From the NCBI RefSeq assembly GCF_900110485.1, contig NZ_FODY01000001.1:186001-250000 (forward strand): DNA of 64,000 nt, given 5' to 3'. Below are positions 54,740-63,727 of the stretch, piece after piece. A program made the translations under genes and the position numbers. This DNA is from Propionispora vibrioides. GTDB lineage: Bacteria > Bacillota > Negativicutes > Propionisporales > Propionisporaceae. The first letter of the stretch is position 1. Every line of letters begins with the position of its first letter. A model generated the notes under the pieces. It was not told the DNA's origin. It worked only from the letters and a program-made list of their open reading frames with translations, and searched no databases.

Positions 54740-55738
54740 TTACTGCCGGTATAGGAAATATACGCTATACAATAAAAACACCACCATACTAAGCCCCGCA
54801 ATACTGATAATCGATAGCATAACGGTAAAAGGCAAATAGCTGCCAAGTGAAACCAGGACATAGGCAATGGTTAGCGAACGCCAAAAAGAATAGCCTGTCA
54901 ACACACTTACCTGTCGTGCGTTGACCAGCATAGCCGGTGCCATGGTATTCAAAAAGGTACAAAACAATGCCAAATGAAAAAGCCACCACACCGGTTCGCT
55001 TAAAAAGCGGCCGGCAAGGCCGGATAAGGCCAGCGGCCCTGTTGCGGCTGTCCCGACGATCAACTCGGCAACCAGCAGGGTAAACATGCCTTCCAGAAGC
55101 TTGGCAAGTATTACCAGCAGAATGGTCTTATACCCCTTCCCCGCTAGATGAGCTGCCGCTTCCACGGTGAGAATGGAACGCATACCGCCGATATTATAGC
55201 CAATTAGAATGCTTAAGGTAATCCAGCTAATATTCTGCCACTGCGGCCAGCTCAGTGACCATTCCGGTTTAGTGGAAACCAGCAGGTAAAAAACCAACGG
55301 GATAAGCACCAGAGCCAGATAGTTGGAAAATTTCACGATATCCCTACCCCGCCCGGCAGCCAACAAGGAAAATAAAAGCAAGCAAAATGGAGCACCCCAA
55401 AAATGCGGAATGGAAAACAGCTTTTCCAAAATATATCCCGTGTAATAGCCACCGGTCAAAGCACTGGCTGGCAGGCAAACCGACAGCACGGTAACAGCCA
55501 GCAGCTTTTTCCCCCAGCGCCGGGACATCGCACCGGCCAGCACAGTTAATTCCTGTCTCCCCTGTACACCAATCCACCCTGCCATGCCGGTCATCCCGGT
55601 TCCCAGAAGGATATATACGACAACGGTGGCTATAAAAACCTCTCTTGGTAAAAAAGCAGCCAAATCGGGGACAAGGGCTACATTGTCTCCCGCAATATGG
55701 GCTACCGCCAGGTAGAAAGCCGGTAAAAATATCCACAT
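54740..55738 (-). CDS. Unknown multi-helix membrane protein (YkvI-like appearance)
   Basis: A 332-residue very hydrophobic protein with about ten membrane segments. It resembles the YkvI-type branch of the amino-acid transporter superfamily: a glycine-broken first helix region (GTGMTGMAGWIG), GGYYTGYILEKLF and IGYNIGGMRSILTVEAAAHLAGKGYK. Such proteins are likely sodium- or proton-coupled transporters; the substrate is unknown. AAAGGAT precedes the ATG. It is next to the secF terminator and forms its own unit. Family resemblance is by eye and only moderately sure. Confidence 0.75.
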   Translation of the reverse strand: MWIFLPAFYLAVAHIAGDNVALVPDLAAFLPREVFIATVVVYILLGTGMTGMAGWIGVQGRQELTVLAGAMSRRWGKKLLAVTVLSVCLPASALTGGYYTGYILEKLFSIPHFWGAPFCLLLFSLLAAGRGRDIVKFSNYLALVLIPLVFYLLVSTKPEWSLSWPQWQNISWITLSILIGYNIGGMRSILTVEAAAHLAGKGYKTILLVILAKLLEGMFTLLVAELIVGTAATGPLALSGLAGRFLSEPVWWLFHLALFCTFLNTMAPAMLVNARQVSVLTGYSFWRSLTIAYVLVSLGSYLPFTVMLSIISIAGLSMVVFLLYSVYFLYRQ

Positions 55739-55813
55739 ATCCTTTCACCCGCCTTTACTGCTACTATGATATTAGCAACGCCGTCACTTGGTGAAAGAAT
55801 GCTGAAAATAAAT

Positions 55814-55839
55814 GAAAGCCCGGTTTATACCGGACTTTC
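55814..55839 (-). terminator. Intrinsic terminator of secD-secF
   Basis: 11-bp stem GAAAGCCCGGT/ACCGGACTTTC with one wobble, 4-base loop, followed on the minus strand by ATTTATTTT. It begins 10 bases after the secF stop. The T run is interrupted. Confidence 0.75.
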
Positions 55840-55849
55840 CGAAAATGTA

Positions 55850-56755
55850 TTATTTCGCTTTTGCTCTCCCGGCCAGTCTTTTCCGGTCGGCATATTCCTT
55901 CCAGGTGACCCAAATCGGGCTGGCATTAAAAATAGACGAATATACGCCACTGATAAAGCCTACCAATAGGGCAAAGGAAAAGTTCTTAGTTGTTTCCCCA
56001 CCGAAGAAATATAAGGATGCAGTGGCAAACAGTACCGTAAGAATGGTGTACAGCGACCGGGTCATGGTCTGCCAGATACTGTGATTTACCAATTCCTGCA
56101 AGCTTTCATTCTTCCGCTGCATTTTTAGATTTTCCCGGATCCGGTCAAAAATAACTACCGTATCGGTAATGGAATAACCGACAATGGTTAGAATCGCGGC
56201 GACAAACGAAGAGTCAATTTCCTTTTGCAGCAAAGAGAAAACGCCCAGTACAACCAGCACATCATGAAAAATAGCTAATATACCGGAAACGGCAAATCTA
56301 AACTCAAACCGATAAGTCAGGTACAGCACCATAAAGAATGCTGCCAATAACACGGCCTTTATAGCCTGCCAGGTCAGTTCAGAGCCAATGACGGCACCGA
56401 CCTTCTCCACCCGCTGGACTTCAAAATCACCCAGCCGTTTATGCATATCCTCTATTACAACGCGCCGTTCATCATCATCGAGCACTCTTGTCCGGATAAA
56501 GACGTTCTGCGCCGCTTCCGTCTGGCTCGTCGAAGCCAACTGGATAGTACTATTGCCCAGTTTATAATCGTCTAATACTGTACGCACCTCAACTACCGTA
56601 ACCGGACGGACAAATTGCAGATCCAGCAGCGTTCCGCCGGTAAAATCTATTCCCAGATTAAAGCCTCGCAGCACCATGGAAATTAATCCGGGAATGATAA
56701 TCAGCGCAGAGAGTGCAAACCATAGGTATCGTCTTCCAATAATATCAAATTTCAT
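55850..56755 (-). CDS. secF: Protein translocase subunit SecF
   Basis: With SecD it uses the proton motive force to complete protein export. The 301-residue protein has six membrane helices, the N-terminal GFNLGIDFTGGTLLDLQF, and the SecF signatures GYSITDTVVIFDRIREN and TTKNFSFALLVGFISGVYSSIF. It follows secD after 12 bases and precedes a terminator. SecD and SecF are separate here, unlike the fused SecDF of Bacillus subtilis. Confidence 0.97.
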   Translation of the reverse strand: MKFDIIGRRYLWFALSALIIIPGLISMVLRGFNLGIDFTGGTLLDLQFVRPVTVVEVRTVLDDYKLGNSTIQLASTSQTEAAQNVFIRTRVLDDDERRVVIEDMHKRLGDFEVQRVEKVGAVIGSELTWQAIKAVLLAAFFMVLYLTYRFEFRFAVSGILAIFHDVLVVLGVFSLLQKEIDSSFVAAILTIVGYSITDTVVIFDRIRENLKMQRKNESLQELVNHSIWQTMTRSLYTILTVLFATASLYFFGGETTKNFSFALLVGFISGVYSSIFNASPIWVTWKEYADRKRLAGRAKAK

Positions 56756-56767
56756 GTTTTCGCCTCC

Positions 56768-57973
56768 CTACGCCCCAAAGATTTTTCCGCTTTTTACTAA
56801 GTTTGCACTTATCAGCATTTTCAATAAGAAGCGGGTAACGGTAATTGCCGTAAACATACTCAATATAATCCCCAGCCCCAGAGTAATGGCAAAGCCTTTA
56901 ACTGGACCTGTGCCAAGAAAGAATAATACAACGGCTGCCAGCAGTGTATTGACATTGGAGTCGATAATACTGCTAAAAGCACGGCTAAAGCCGGCATCCA
57001 TCGCGGCCCGCAGCGTTTTGCCGGAGCGATATTCTTCCTTAAACCGTTCAAAAATCAAAACGTTGGCATCCACGGCCATGCCAATTGACAAAATAATACC
57101 GGCAATACCGGGCAAGGTCAACGTGGCATTCAATGATTTTAAGCCAAAAAGCAGCAGCACGACATATAACGCCAGACTGATGTTGGCCACAAAACCGGAC
57201 AGGCGATAGAAAACCAGCATAAACAGAACAATGGCGGAAATGCCGATGGCAAAGGCTGTTTTACTCTTTTCCTTTGAATCCATCCCCAAGGTAGGACCTA
57301 CTGTTCTTGTCTCCATAACTTCCACTTTTACCGGCAGAGAGCCTGAACGCAGCAAAATGGCTAAATTCTGTGCTTCCTCAAGCGTCTTGCTGCCTGTAAT
57401 CTGCGCTTTGCCACCGGTAATCGGCTCCTGCACCACAGGGCTGGTAAGCACCTGCTTATCCAATAAAATGCTAATTGGCTTTCCCACATTTTTAGTTGTC
57501 AAGTCGGCGAATTTCTTCGCCCCTTCATCGGAAAATTCCAGGGCAACCACATTTTTGTTTGACTGTTCGATCTGAGCCTGCGCATTTTTCAGATCAGTCC
57601 CGGTCATCACGGTAGTTCCCGTTACATCCTTAAACTCCAGCATAGCCGTCTTGCCGATTAATTCGATCGCTTTGTCAGGATCGTTAATTCCCGGCAGCTC
57701 CACAATAATCCGGCGGTCTCCCTGGCGTTGAATGATCGGTTCCGTCAAACCCAGGTCATTGATCCGGTGCTCAATAATTTTGACCACCCGCTGCACAGCA
57801 TCCTCATCGACCTTGGCTTCCGGTGTGTCTACCGCCTCCAACACGACATGGGTACCGCCTTGTAAATCAAGACCTTGCTTAATGGACGTAGCCAGGGGTG
57901 AAATGAAATAGCCGGCAATAGCTAAAATCGCTACTACTGCAACTAAAAACTTAGTCAGATTCCCCACTCTCAA
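56768..57973 (-). CDS. secD: Protein translocase subunit SecD
   Basis: A 401-residue export subunit with one N-terminal helix, the periplasmic domain starting GLDLQGGTHVVLEA, and five C-terminal helices containing GIAGIILSIGMAVDANVLIFERFKEE. It starts with TTG at 57973 after GGGGGAG. A near-perfect sigma-A promoter lies upstream (58024-58053). secF follows. yajC, the third partner, is about 3 kb away and separated by several other genes. Confidence 0.97.
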   Translation of the reverse strand: MRVGNLTKFLVAVVAILAIAGYFISPLATSIKQGLDLQGGTHVVLEAVDTPEAKVDEDAVQRVVKIIEHRINDLGLTEPIIQRQGDRRIIVELPGINDPDKAIELIGKTAMLEFKDVTGTTVMTGTDLKNAQAQIEQSNKNVVALEFSDEGAKKFADLTTKNVGKPISILLDKQVLTSPVVQEPITGGKAQITGSKTLEEAQNLAILLRSGSLPVKVEVMETRTVGPTLGMDSKEKSKTAFAIGISAIVLFMLVFYRLSGFVANISLALYVVLLLFGLKSLNATLTLPGIAGIILSIGMAVDANVLIFERFKEEYRSGKTLRAAMDAGFSRAFSSIIDSNVNTLLAAVVLFFLGTGPVKGFAITLGLGIILSMFTAITVTRFLLKMLISANLVKSGKIFGA

Positions 57974-58023
57974 TGATTTCTCCCCCTATTCTCATATTCT
58001 CTTGCCTTTTTGCACGAGGTTAA

Positions 58024-58053
58024 TTATATCCGAAAATTTGAAATAATGTCAAC
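58024..58053 (-). promoter_or_regulatory. Sigma-A promoter of secD-secF
   Basis: Perfect TTGACA (58048-58053) and perfect TATAAT (58024-58029) on the minus strand with an 18-base spacer. The -35 is 9 bases from the edge of element C2. Confidence 0.8.
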
Positions 58054-58062
58054 AAATCCCCA

Positions 58063-58226
58063 GAGTGTGTTTTCAAACTACAAGGATTGATTTCCGTGGT
58101 GAGTGATTCTTGTGCCAAACGAGGCAACATTTTTTGAATAGTAGCCTCTATTTCAAAAAATGTTAACGAGTATGGCGCAAAAAGCGCCGGCAGGAATCGT
58201 TTCGGATAGTTTGAAAACACGCCCTA
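58063..58226. repeat. Palindromic intergenic element, group C, copy C2
   Basis: A 164-bp element with 19-bp terminal inverted repeats (AGAGTGTGTTTTCAAACTA against AGGGCGTGTTTTCAAACTA; two mismatches). The inner arms AACATTTTTTGAA/TTCAAAAAATGTT pair perfectly over 13 bases around TAGTAGCCTCTAT. Core blocks TGGTGAGTGATTCTTGTGCC and AACGAGTATGGCGCAAAAAG. It separates the HD-domain gene from the secD promoter. Confidence 0.88.
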
Positions 58227-58288
58227 TGGTTGTCACCCGGAACCCAAGACCCACATTGCCTCACCCGACACGGAATATCGGCTTGCCT

Positions 58289-58954
58289 TTATAACAACTG
58301 GTTGTCGTTAATAATCAGGCTGAAGCGGCACTTTAAAAACTCGGCGGCACGCCGGCACATAACCATCCGCACCAGAAAGATCTCAAAATACTCCATAACC
58401 GGACAGATCTCTGTATTGATAGTAAGCCGCAGGGTTATCGTCCGTTGCCCCTTATCAATAAGCAGGGCACTGCTTTCCGCCGCATAATTGACACGGTCAT
58501 GGATTTCAAATTTGGCAAAATCGGTGTTAGTCACCCGGCTGCGGAACACATCCGACTTATCAGCCAGGATGAGTGCTGCCGCCACCGCATTAACAGCTTG
58601 TCCCCGCTCCTCCTCATGATTGCCGATCGCTGAAATCACCAAAGCAATCTCTTCGGGCGGCATAGCCAGCCGGGACAAAATGGCATAAGCCATGACCGCG
58701 CCGGTACCACCATGATTAAACCGATTGACCATATTGCCAATGTCATGCAGATATCCGGCAACCGATGCCAATTGGCAGGACCGTTCCTCGCAGCCGAGCT
58801 CGCTAAGCACCTGATACGCCCGGTGGGCCACAATATTGGCATGGCGCTGTCCATGTTCCGTAAAGCCAAGTTCACTGAGATATTTAGTGCTGCAGCTAAG
58901 ATACACATCTACTTCATGATCTTCTTTCAAATTAGCGGTGGTTATGACTGCCAT
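58289..58954 (-). CDS. HD-domain phosphohydrolase-like protein
   Basis: A 221-residue protein with an HD domain: H34/H38 in EHGQRHANIVAHR, the H70-D71 pair in AGYLHDIGNMV and a later NHEEERG with ADKSDVFR (Asp ligand region). The set of metal residues appears complete. The substrate (nucleotide or other phosphate) is unknown. GGAGG precedes the ATG, which overlaps the preceding P-loop gene by 23 bases, so the two are coupled. Together with the PP2C-like gene they form a possible signalling group, with no named homologue that I can give. Confidence 0.88.
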   Translation of the reverse strand: MAVITTANLKEDHEVDVYLSCSTKYLSELGFTEHGQRHANIVAHRAYQVLSELGCEERSCQLASVAGYLHDIGNMVNRFNHGGTGAVMAYAILSRLAMPPEEIALVISAIGNHEEERGQAVNAVAAALILADKSDVFRSRVTNTDFAKFEIHDRVNYAAESSALLIDKGQRTITLRLTINTEICPVMEYFEIFLVRMVMCRRAAEFLKCRFSLIINDNQLL

Positions 58955-59291
58955 CGTTTTTCCTCCTGATATAATCCAGAATGACTTGAGCCACTTCTTC
59001 TTTGGTTAAACGATCGGTTTCGATAAACAAGTCGGCATGCTCCCTGGCGTCAGCCAGCCGTTCCCGCTGAGCAATCAACCGTTCCTCACCCCAGGGAATT
59101 TTCCGCCGGGTCCGAATCGTCGCTAATGTGGCATCCAGCATTACTAGTATGTCAGGTTGTTTTTTCTTCCATAACTGTTTTATTTGAGAATGTTCCTGTG
59201 CGGCGTTATAAGCTTCGATTCCCATCCTGGTAAGATTTTGCACCAGTGTTGTCTTGCCGGAAGCACACACCCCAACTACTACAACTCTCAT
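58932..59291 (-). CDS. Small P-loop NTPase/kinase-like protein
   Basis: A 119-residue protein with a perfect Walker A at the N-terminus (VVVVGVCASGKTTLVQ, residues about 3-18) and DILVMLDATLATIRTRR, which looks like the nucleoside-kinase Asp-Arg region. It is too short for a complete adenylate or dephospho-CoA kinase. The frame starts at a GTG (59303), but AGGTGG is correctly spaced for the ATG at 59291. Its 3' end overlaps the HD gene. The role is unknown; nucleotide or tRNA-end metabolism are possible guesses. Confidence 0.82.
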   Translation of the reverse strand: MRVVVVGVCASGKTTLVQNLTRMGIEAYNAAQEHSQIKQLWKKKQPDILVMLDATLATIRTRRKIPWGEERLIAQRERLADAREHADLFIETDRLTKEEVAQVILDYIRRKNDGSHNHR

Positions 59292-59310
59292 CTTACACAC
59301 CACCTATATA

Positions 59311-59486
59311 AGAACCTGTACTCAACCATAATCAATGCTGTATTGGTGACGATTCCCACCATACTTTTCCATAACTCTATTATGCCCACAAAATTGGCCT
59401 TATCTGGCGAAAAAAATCGCTCGCCATGGATCATTTCGTTAGTTTGAGGACACACCCTAACATTTCCATGATTACCTACAGGTTCT
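59311..59486. repeat. Palindromic intergenic element B3, mosaic of groups B and C
   Basis: Read on the minus strand it begins AGAACCTGTAGGTAATCATG (group B end), then switches to TGTGTCCTCAAACTAACGAA, the group C left end, continues through the shared core GGCGAGCGATTTTTTTCGCC, and ends with the group B right end TTGAGTACAGGTTCTT. Outer terminal repeats AGAACCTGTA are perfect over 10 bases. It starts 5 bases after the stop of the phosphatase gene. Confidence 0.75.
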
Positions 59487-59491
59487 GAAAC

Positions 59492-60196
59492 TCAGCAGGG
59501 GAAATTGACACTCATCCGGTGAATTTTGTGTACATTTTCACTGTCTGTTAATCCCATAACTACAACAGTCATATCATCGCCGGGGCGATAATCGTCAAGC
59601 TGAAGCGCATACTCCAGAATGGATTCTGCAATAAAGGAAGCATCAGCAGGTCCGTTCTCCTCAATGATTTTCAGCAAATAATTAAAGTCCATCGTCTTGC
59701 CCCGTTTGCGTCCGGCAGCCTGAATCCCGTCAGAATAAGAGACCAGGATCATCCCTGTCTCTAACGGAAGTTGGTGCATTAAAGGCTTCATCCGTTTATG
59801 CACACCGATGGAGTTAATTTCCTGCTCATAGACGTCAGTATGATACATATTTTTAATAATAACCGGACAATTGGAATTACGGCTAAACAGTACAGTTTCT
59901 GTTTCCAAATCCACACTTAATACCGTTAAGGTCGAAGAAACTTTCCCGTCCTTCATGGTATACAGATAATCGTGAACAGCCCTGGCTACCGCACCGTCAC
60001 GGGCCCCTTCGGCAATAAGCGCCGCCGCCTTGTTGACCACCATGCTGCTGGTCAGTTTCGCGGCCTTGCCGCTGCCCTGACCGTCCGCCAGGATGGCGGA
60101 AATTCCGCCGCGGGGCCGTTCAGCAACTTCTACGCTGTCGCCACATTCGCTCATCGCATATTTATGGGTTTTGGCTATGCCAATTTTCACTTCCAT
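59492..60196 (-). CDS. PP2C/SpoIIE-type serine phosphatase
   Basis: A 234-residue PPM-family phosphatase domain without other domains. Metal-binding positions are seen in AILADGQGSGKAA (D38-like), LVSYSDGIQAAG and DDMTVVVMGL (C-terminal DD). It resembles the SpoIIE catalytic domain rather than PrpC. It lacks the SpoIIE membrane region, so it is not SpoIIE itself. Similar stand-alone proteins occur near hydrogenase or regulatory genes in anaerobes. Here the HD and P-loop genes follow behind element B3. Partner proteins are unknown. Confidence 0.88.
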   Translation of the reverse strand: MEVKIGIAKTHKYAMSECGDSVEVAERPRGGISAILADGQGSGKAAKLTSSMVVNKAAALIAEGARDGAVARAVHDYLYTMKDGKVSSTLTVLSVDLETETVLFSRNSNCPVIIKNMYHTDVYEQEINSIGVHKRMKPLMHQLPLETGMILVSYSDGIQAAGRKRGKTMDFNYLLKIIEENGPADASFIAESILEYALQLDDYRPGDDMTVVVMGLTDSENVHKIHRMSVNFPC

Positions 60197-60236
60197 GTTT
60201 AATCATCCTAATAAGGAAGGCAACATGTCGCAAAAG

Positions 60237-60833
60237 CTACATCTTGCCTTCACCGCATTTTATAAGCTGATCCCCGGTGACAATGTAATCAACAGTCTGG
60301 TCGTGCGTAGCGCAGACCACTTCGGGAACCATCTGACAGCTGAGCGCCACGCCCGCCGTTACGGCATGGGATGTTTTATACAAAAACCGATCATAATAGC
60401 CGGCCCCCATACCACACCGCCGGCCTAAGGCATCAAAGGCGACACCGGGCACAATAACCAAATCGATCTGCTCTGGCGCTACAAAAGAAAGCGTGCTTTC
60501 ATCCGGTACCAAAATACCGAATTTTCCTGCTGACAACTCTGCAAAATTATGTATAACTGCAGCCTGCATATAACCATATACTTCCCCGGGATAGGGCACA
60601 CAAACCGTCTTACCTTGCTGCCAGGCATGCTCAATCAACTGCCTGGTCTGTACCTCATCGGGCATGGACAAAAAAAGCATCACTGTCCTGGCCTGAACAT
60701 ATTCAGGCCAGTTGTACAGTTGCCCGGCAATGGCCTCACTCTCCGCCATAATAGTCTCCCGTGGCAAAGAACGCCGTAGGTTCAGGATTTTTTGCCGCAA
60801 TTCCTTCTTTTTGCTGCCTGCATCATTCGCCAA
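60237..60833 (-). CDS. 5-formyltetrahydrofolate cyclo-ligase
   Basis: Converts 5-formyl-THF to 5,10-methenyl-THF with ATP. The 198-residue protein starts KKKELRQKILNLRRSLP and has the C-terminal signature RRCGMGAGYYDRFL, with LVIVPGVAFDALG before it. Length is typical. It begins with TTG at 60833, after GGTGA, with about 16 bases to the yajC stop. Position next to yajC suggests co-transcription with it. Confidence 0.95.
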   Translation of the reverse strand: MANDAGSKKKELRQKILNLRRSLPRETIMAESEAIAGQLYNWPEYVQARTVMLFLSMPDEVQTRQLIEHAWQQGKTVCVPYPGEVYGYMQAAVIHNFAELSAGKFGILVPDESTLSFVAPEQIDLVIVPGVAFDALGRRCGMGAGYYDRFLYKTSHAVTAGVALSCQMVPEVVCATHDQTVDYIVTGDQLIKCGEGKM

Positions 60834-60849
60834 GTTTATTCACCACAGC

Positions 60850-61140
60850 TCATTTTTCAGTGTTCTTAAGTTCACTCTGTAACCCATTCACCGACGAACG
60901 GGAAACGGTAACATCCACCTTTTCGGCAATCTTCAAGGTAACCACTCTTTCATTCAGTGCCACTATGGTGCCATGCAACCCGCCAACAGTCACAATCCGG
61001 TCCCCTTTTTTCAAGCTGTCCAGCATCTGATTTCTTTGCTGCTGACGTTTTTTTTGCGGTCTGTACAGAAAAAAGTAAAAAATAACGATCATTACGATCA
61101 ACGGAGCATACTGCATGATTTCCTGTGTTATTCCCGGCAA
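60850..61140 (-). CDS. yajC: Preprotein translocase subunit YajC
   Basis: A 96-residue single-pass membrane protein that joins SecDF. It has a membrane helix at about residues 9-27 (YAPLIVMIVIFYFFLYRPQ) followed by the conserved RPQKKRQQQRNQMLDSLKKGDRIVTVGGLHGTI pattern. The longer frame to 61179 is rejected because AGGAGG ends 7-8 bases before the TTG at 61140. It follows tgt after 70 bases, the typical tgt-yajC order. Confidence 0.96.
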   Translation of the reverse strand: MPGITQEIMQYAPLIVMIVIFYFFLYRPQKKRQQQRNQMLDSLKKGDRIVTVGGLHGTIVALNERVVTLKIAEKVDVTVSRSSVNGLQSELKNTEK

Positions 61141-61210
61141 AAAAATCACCTCCTGATTATAAAATTTTGTACCAGTCAAATATATTCAACATAGAACTGG
61201 CAAATCCTTG

Positions 61211-62350
<1,140 letters not shown>

Positions 62351-62520
62351 TTAGGGAACCGTTGATTTAATGAGCCTGCCAGCCTGGCGAGAGGTTTTTT
62401 CGGCTGGCAAGGAAGTAAAACGGCAGCAATAGCGGCCCCTGTTTCAAGGTTTTACTGACATAGCCAGACGGGAAAAGATCCGCCAGGATGCGCGGTGTGA
62501 ATAAAGCAGTGGTTCCCTAG
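62351..62520. repeat. Palindromic intergenic element, group A, copy A2
   Basis: A 170-bp element between queA and tgt with ends TTAGGGAACCGTTG and, inverted, CTAGGGAACCACTG. It aligns with A1 over its length. The queA stop codon TAG (62517-62519) is formed by the terminal CTAG. Core blocks GGCGAGAGGTTTTTTCGGCT and CATAGCCAGACGGGAAAAGA. Confidence 0.85.
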
Positions 62521-63536
62521 ATAATCAGCATGGCATCGCCGAAGCTGAAAAAACGATACTGCCGGACCACCGCTTCCCGGTAGGCCGCCAGAACCCTTTC
62601 CCTCCCGGCAAAGGCGCTGATCAACATTAACAGCGTCGATTTCGGCAAATGAAAATTAGTTATGATGGCATCGACAACCTGAAACTGACAGCCGGGATAA
62701 ATAAAAATACTTGTCCAGCCGCTGCCGCTCCTCACCTGACCGCCCGCCGCCGCTGTTTCCAGCGTCCGCACCGAGGTCGTTCCCACGGCAATAACCCTGT
62801 TGCCCGCCTGTTTAGTGGCATTGATCAGTTCGGCCGCTTCCGGCGTAATGGTGTAATATTCCTTATGCATGGTATGCTGGGTAATATCCTCCACCTGTAC
62901 CGGCCGAAAAGTCCCCAGTCCGACATGTAAGGTTACAAAGGCCAGATTAATGCCCTGCTGTCGCAAGTGCTCTAAAAGTCCTTGCGTAAAATGAAGTCCC
63001 GCTGTCGGTGCTGCTGCCGAGCCCCGCTCCCGGGCGTATACCGTCTGATAACGTTCTTTATCGGTAAGCTGCTCTTTAATATAAGGCGGCAGCGGTGTCT
63101 CGCCCAGCTTGTCCAGGATCTCCTCAAATACACCGTCAAATTGAAAGCGGATTACCCGGCCGCCAAAGTCGGTACAGTCAAGAATCTCGCAGCGCAGTGC
63201 TTCGCTAAAAACAATAACCGTGCCGGGACGGGCTTTTTTGCCGGGCTTAACCAGCACCTCCCAATCGGTTGCCGTCAAGCGATTCAGCAAGAACACCTCA
63301 ATTTTTGCGCCGGTTTGCTCCTTATGTCCGATCAATCGGGCCGGAATAACCCGTGTATCATTAAAGACCAGAGTATCGCCGGGACGCAGATACTCTGGCA
63401 GGTTAAAAAACTGCTTATGCTCCAGTTCGTCCCTGCCCCGGTCCAGCACCAAGAGCCGTGAAGCATCCCGCGGTTCGCACGGCAGCTGGGCAATCCGATC
63501 CTCCGGCAATAGATAGTCAAAATCTTCTAATCGCAT
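62517..63536 (-). CDS. queA: S-adenosylmethionine:tRNA ribosyltransferase-isomerase
   Basis: Builds epoxyqueuosine on preQ1-tRNA. The 339-residue protein shows [18 protein letters not shown], the family core [35 protein letters not shown] and [16 protein letters not shown], ending [15 protein letters not shown] lies 9 bases before the ATG at 63536; a TTG immediately before it is less likely. The stop codon lies in element A2. It is followed by tgt and preceded by spoIID-like, each separated by a group A element. Confidence 0.97.
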   Translation of the reverse strand: MRLEDFDYLLPEDRIAQLPCEPRDASRLLVLDRGRDELEHKQFFNLPEYLRPGDTLVFNDTRVIPARLIGHKEQTGAKIEVFLLNRLTATDWEVLVKPGKKARPGTVIVFSEALRCEILDCTDFGGRVIRFQFDGVFEEILDKLGETPLPPYIKEQLTDKERYQTVYARERGSAAAPTAGLHFTQGLLEHLRQQGINLAFVTLHVGLGTFRPVQVEDITQHTMHKEYYTITPEAAELINATKQAGNRVIAVGTTSVRTLETAAAGGQVRSGSGWTSIFIYPGCQFQVVDAIITNFHLPKSTLLMLISAFAGRERVLAAYREAVVRQYRFFSFGDAMLII

Positions 63537-63557
63537 CAAGTCAGTCTCCTTAAATAC

Positions 63558-63727
63558 CTAGAAAACCACTGATTCATTCGCAATGTACGTCCTGATGGAT
63601 CTTTTTCCGTCTAGCTGCGTCAGCAAGACCTTAAAATAACTCCAGCTATTTTCCGGTTTTACTCTCTTGCCAGACGAAAACATCACTCACCAGCCGCGAT
63701 AGGCTCATTACAGCAGCGGCCTTCTAA
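63558..63727. repeat. Palindromic intergenic element, group A, copy A4 (inverted)
   Basis: About 170 bp, opposite in orientation to A2. Read on the minus strand it begins TTAGAAGGCCGCTGCTGTAA and ends AATCAGTGGTTTTCTAG. Core blocks GCTGGTGAGTGATGTTTTCG and GACGCAGCTAGACGGAAAAA; apex AAAATA/TTATTTT. The spoIID-like stop TAG (63724-63726) lies in its end. It is 22 bases before the queA start. Confidence 0.85.

Noticed and set aside
59492-60196. Phosphatase gene as spoIIE
   Set aside because: Only the catalytic domain is present; the ten-helix membrane region and central domain of SpoIIE are missing.
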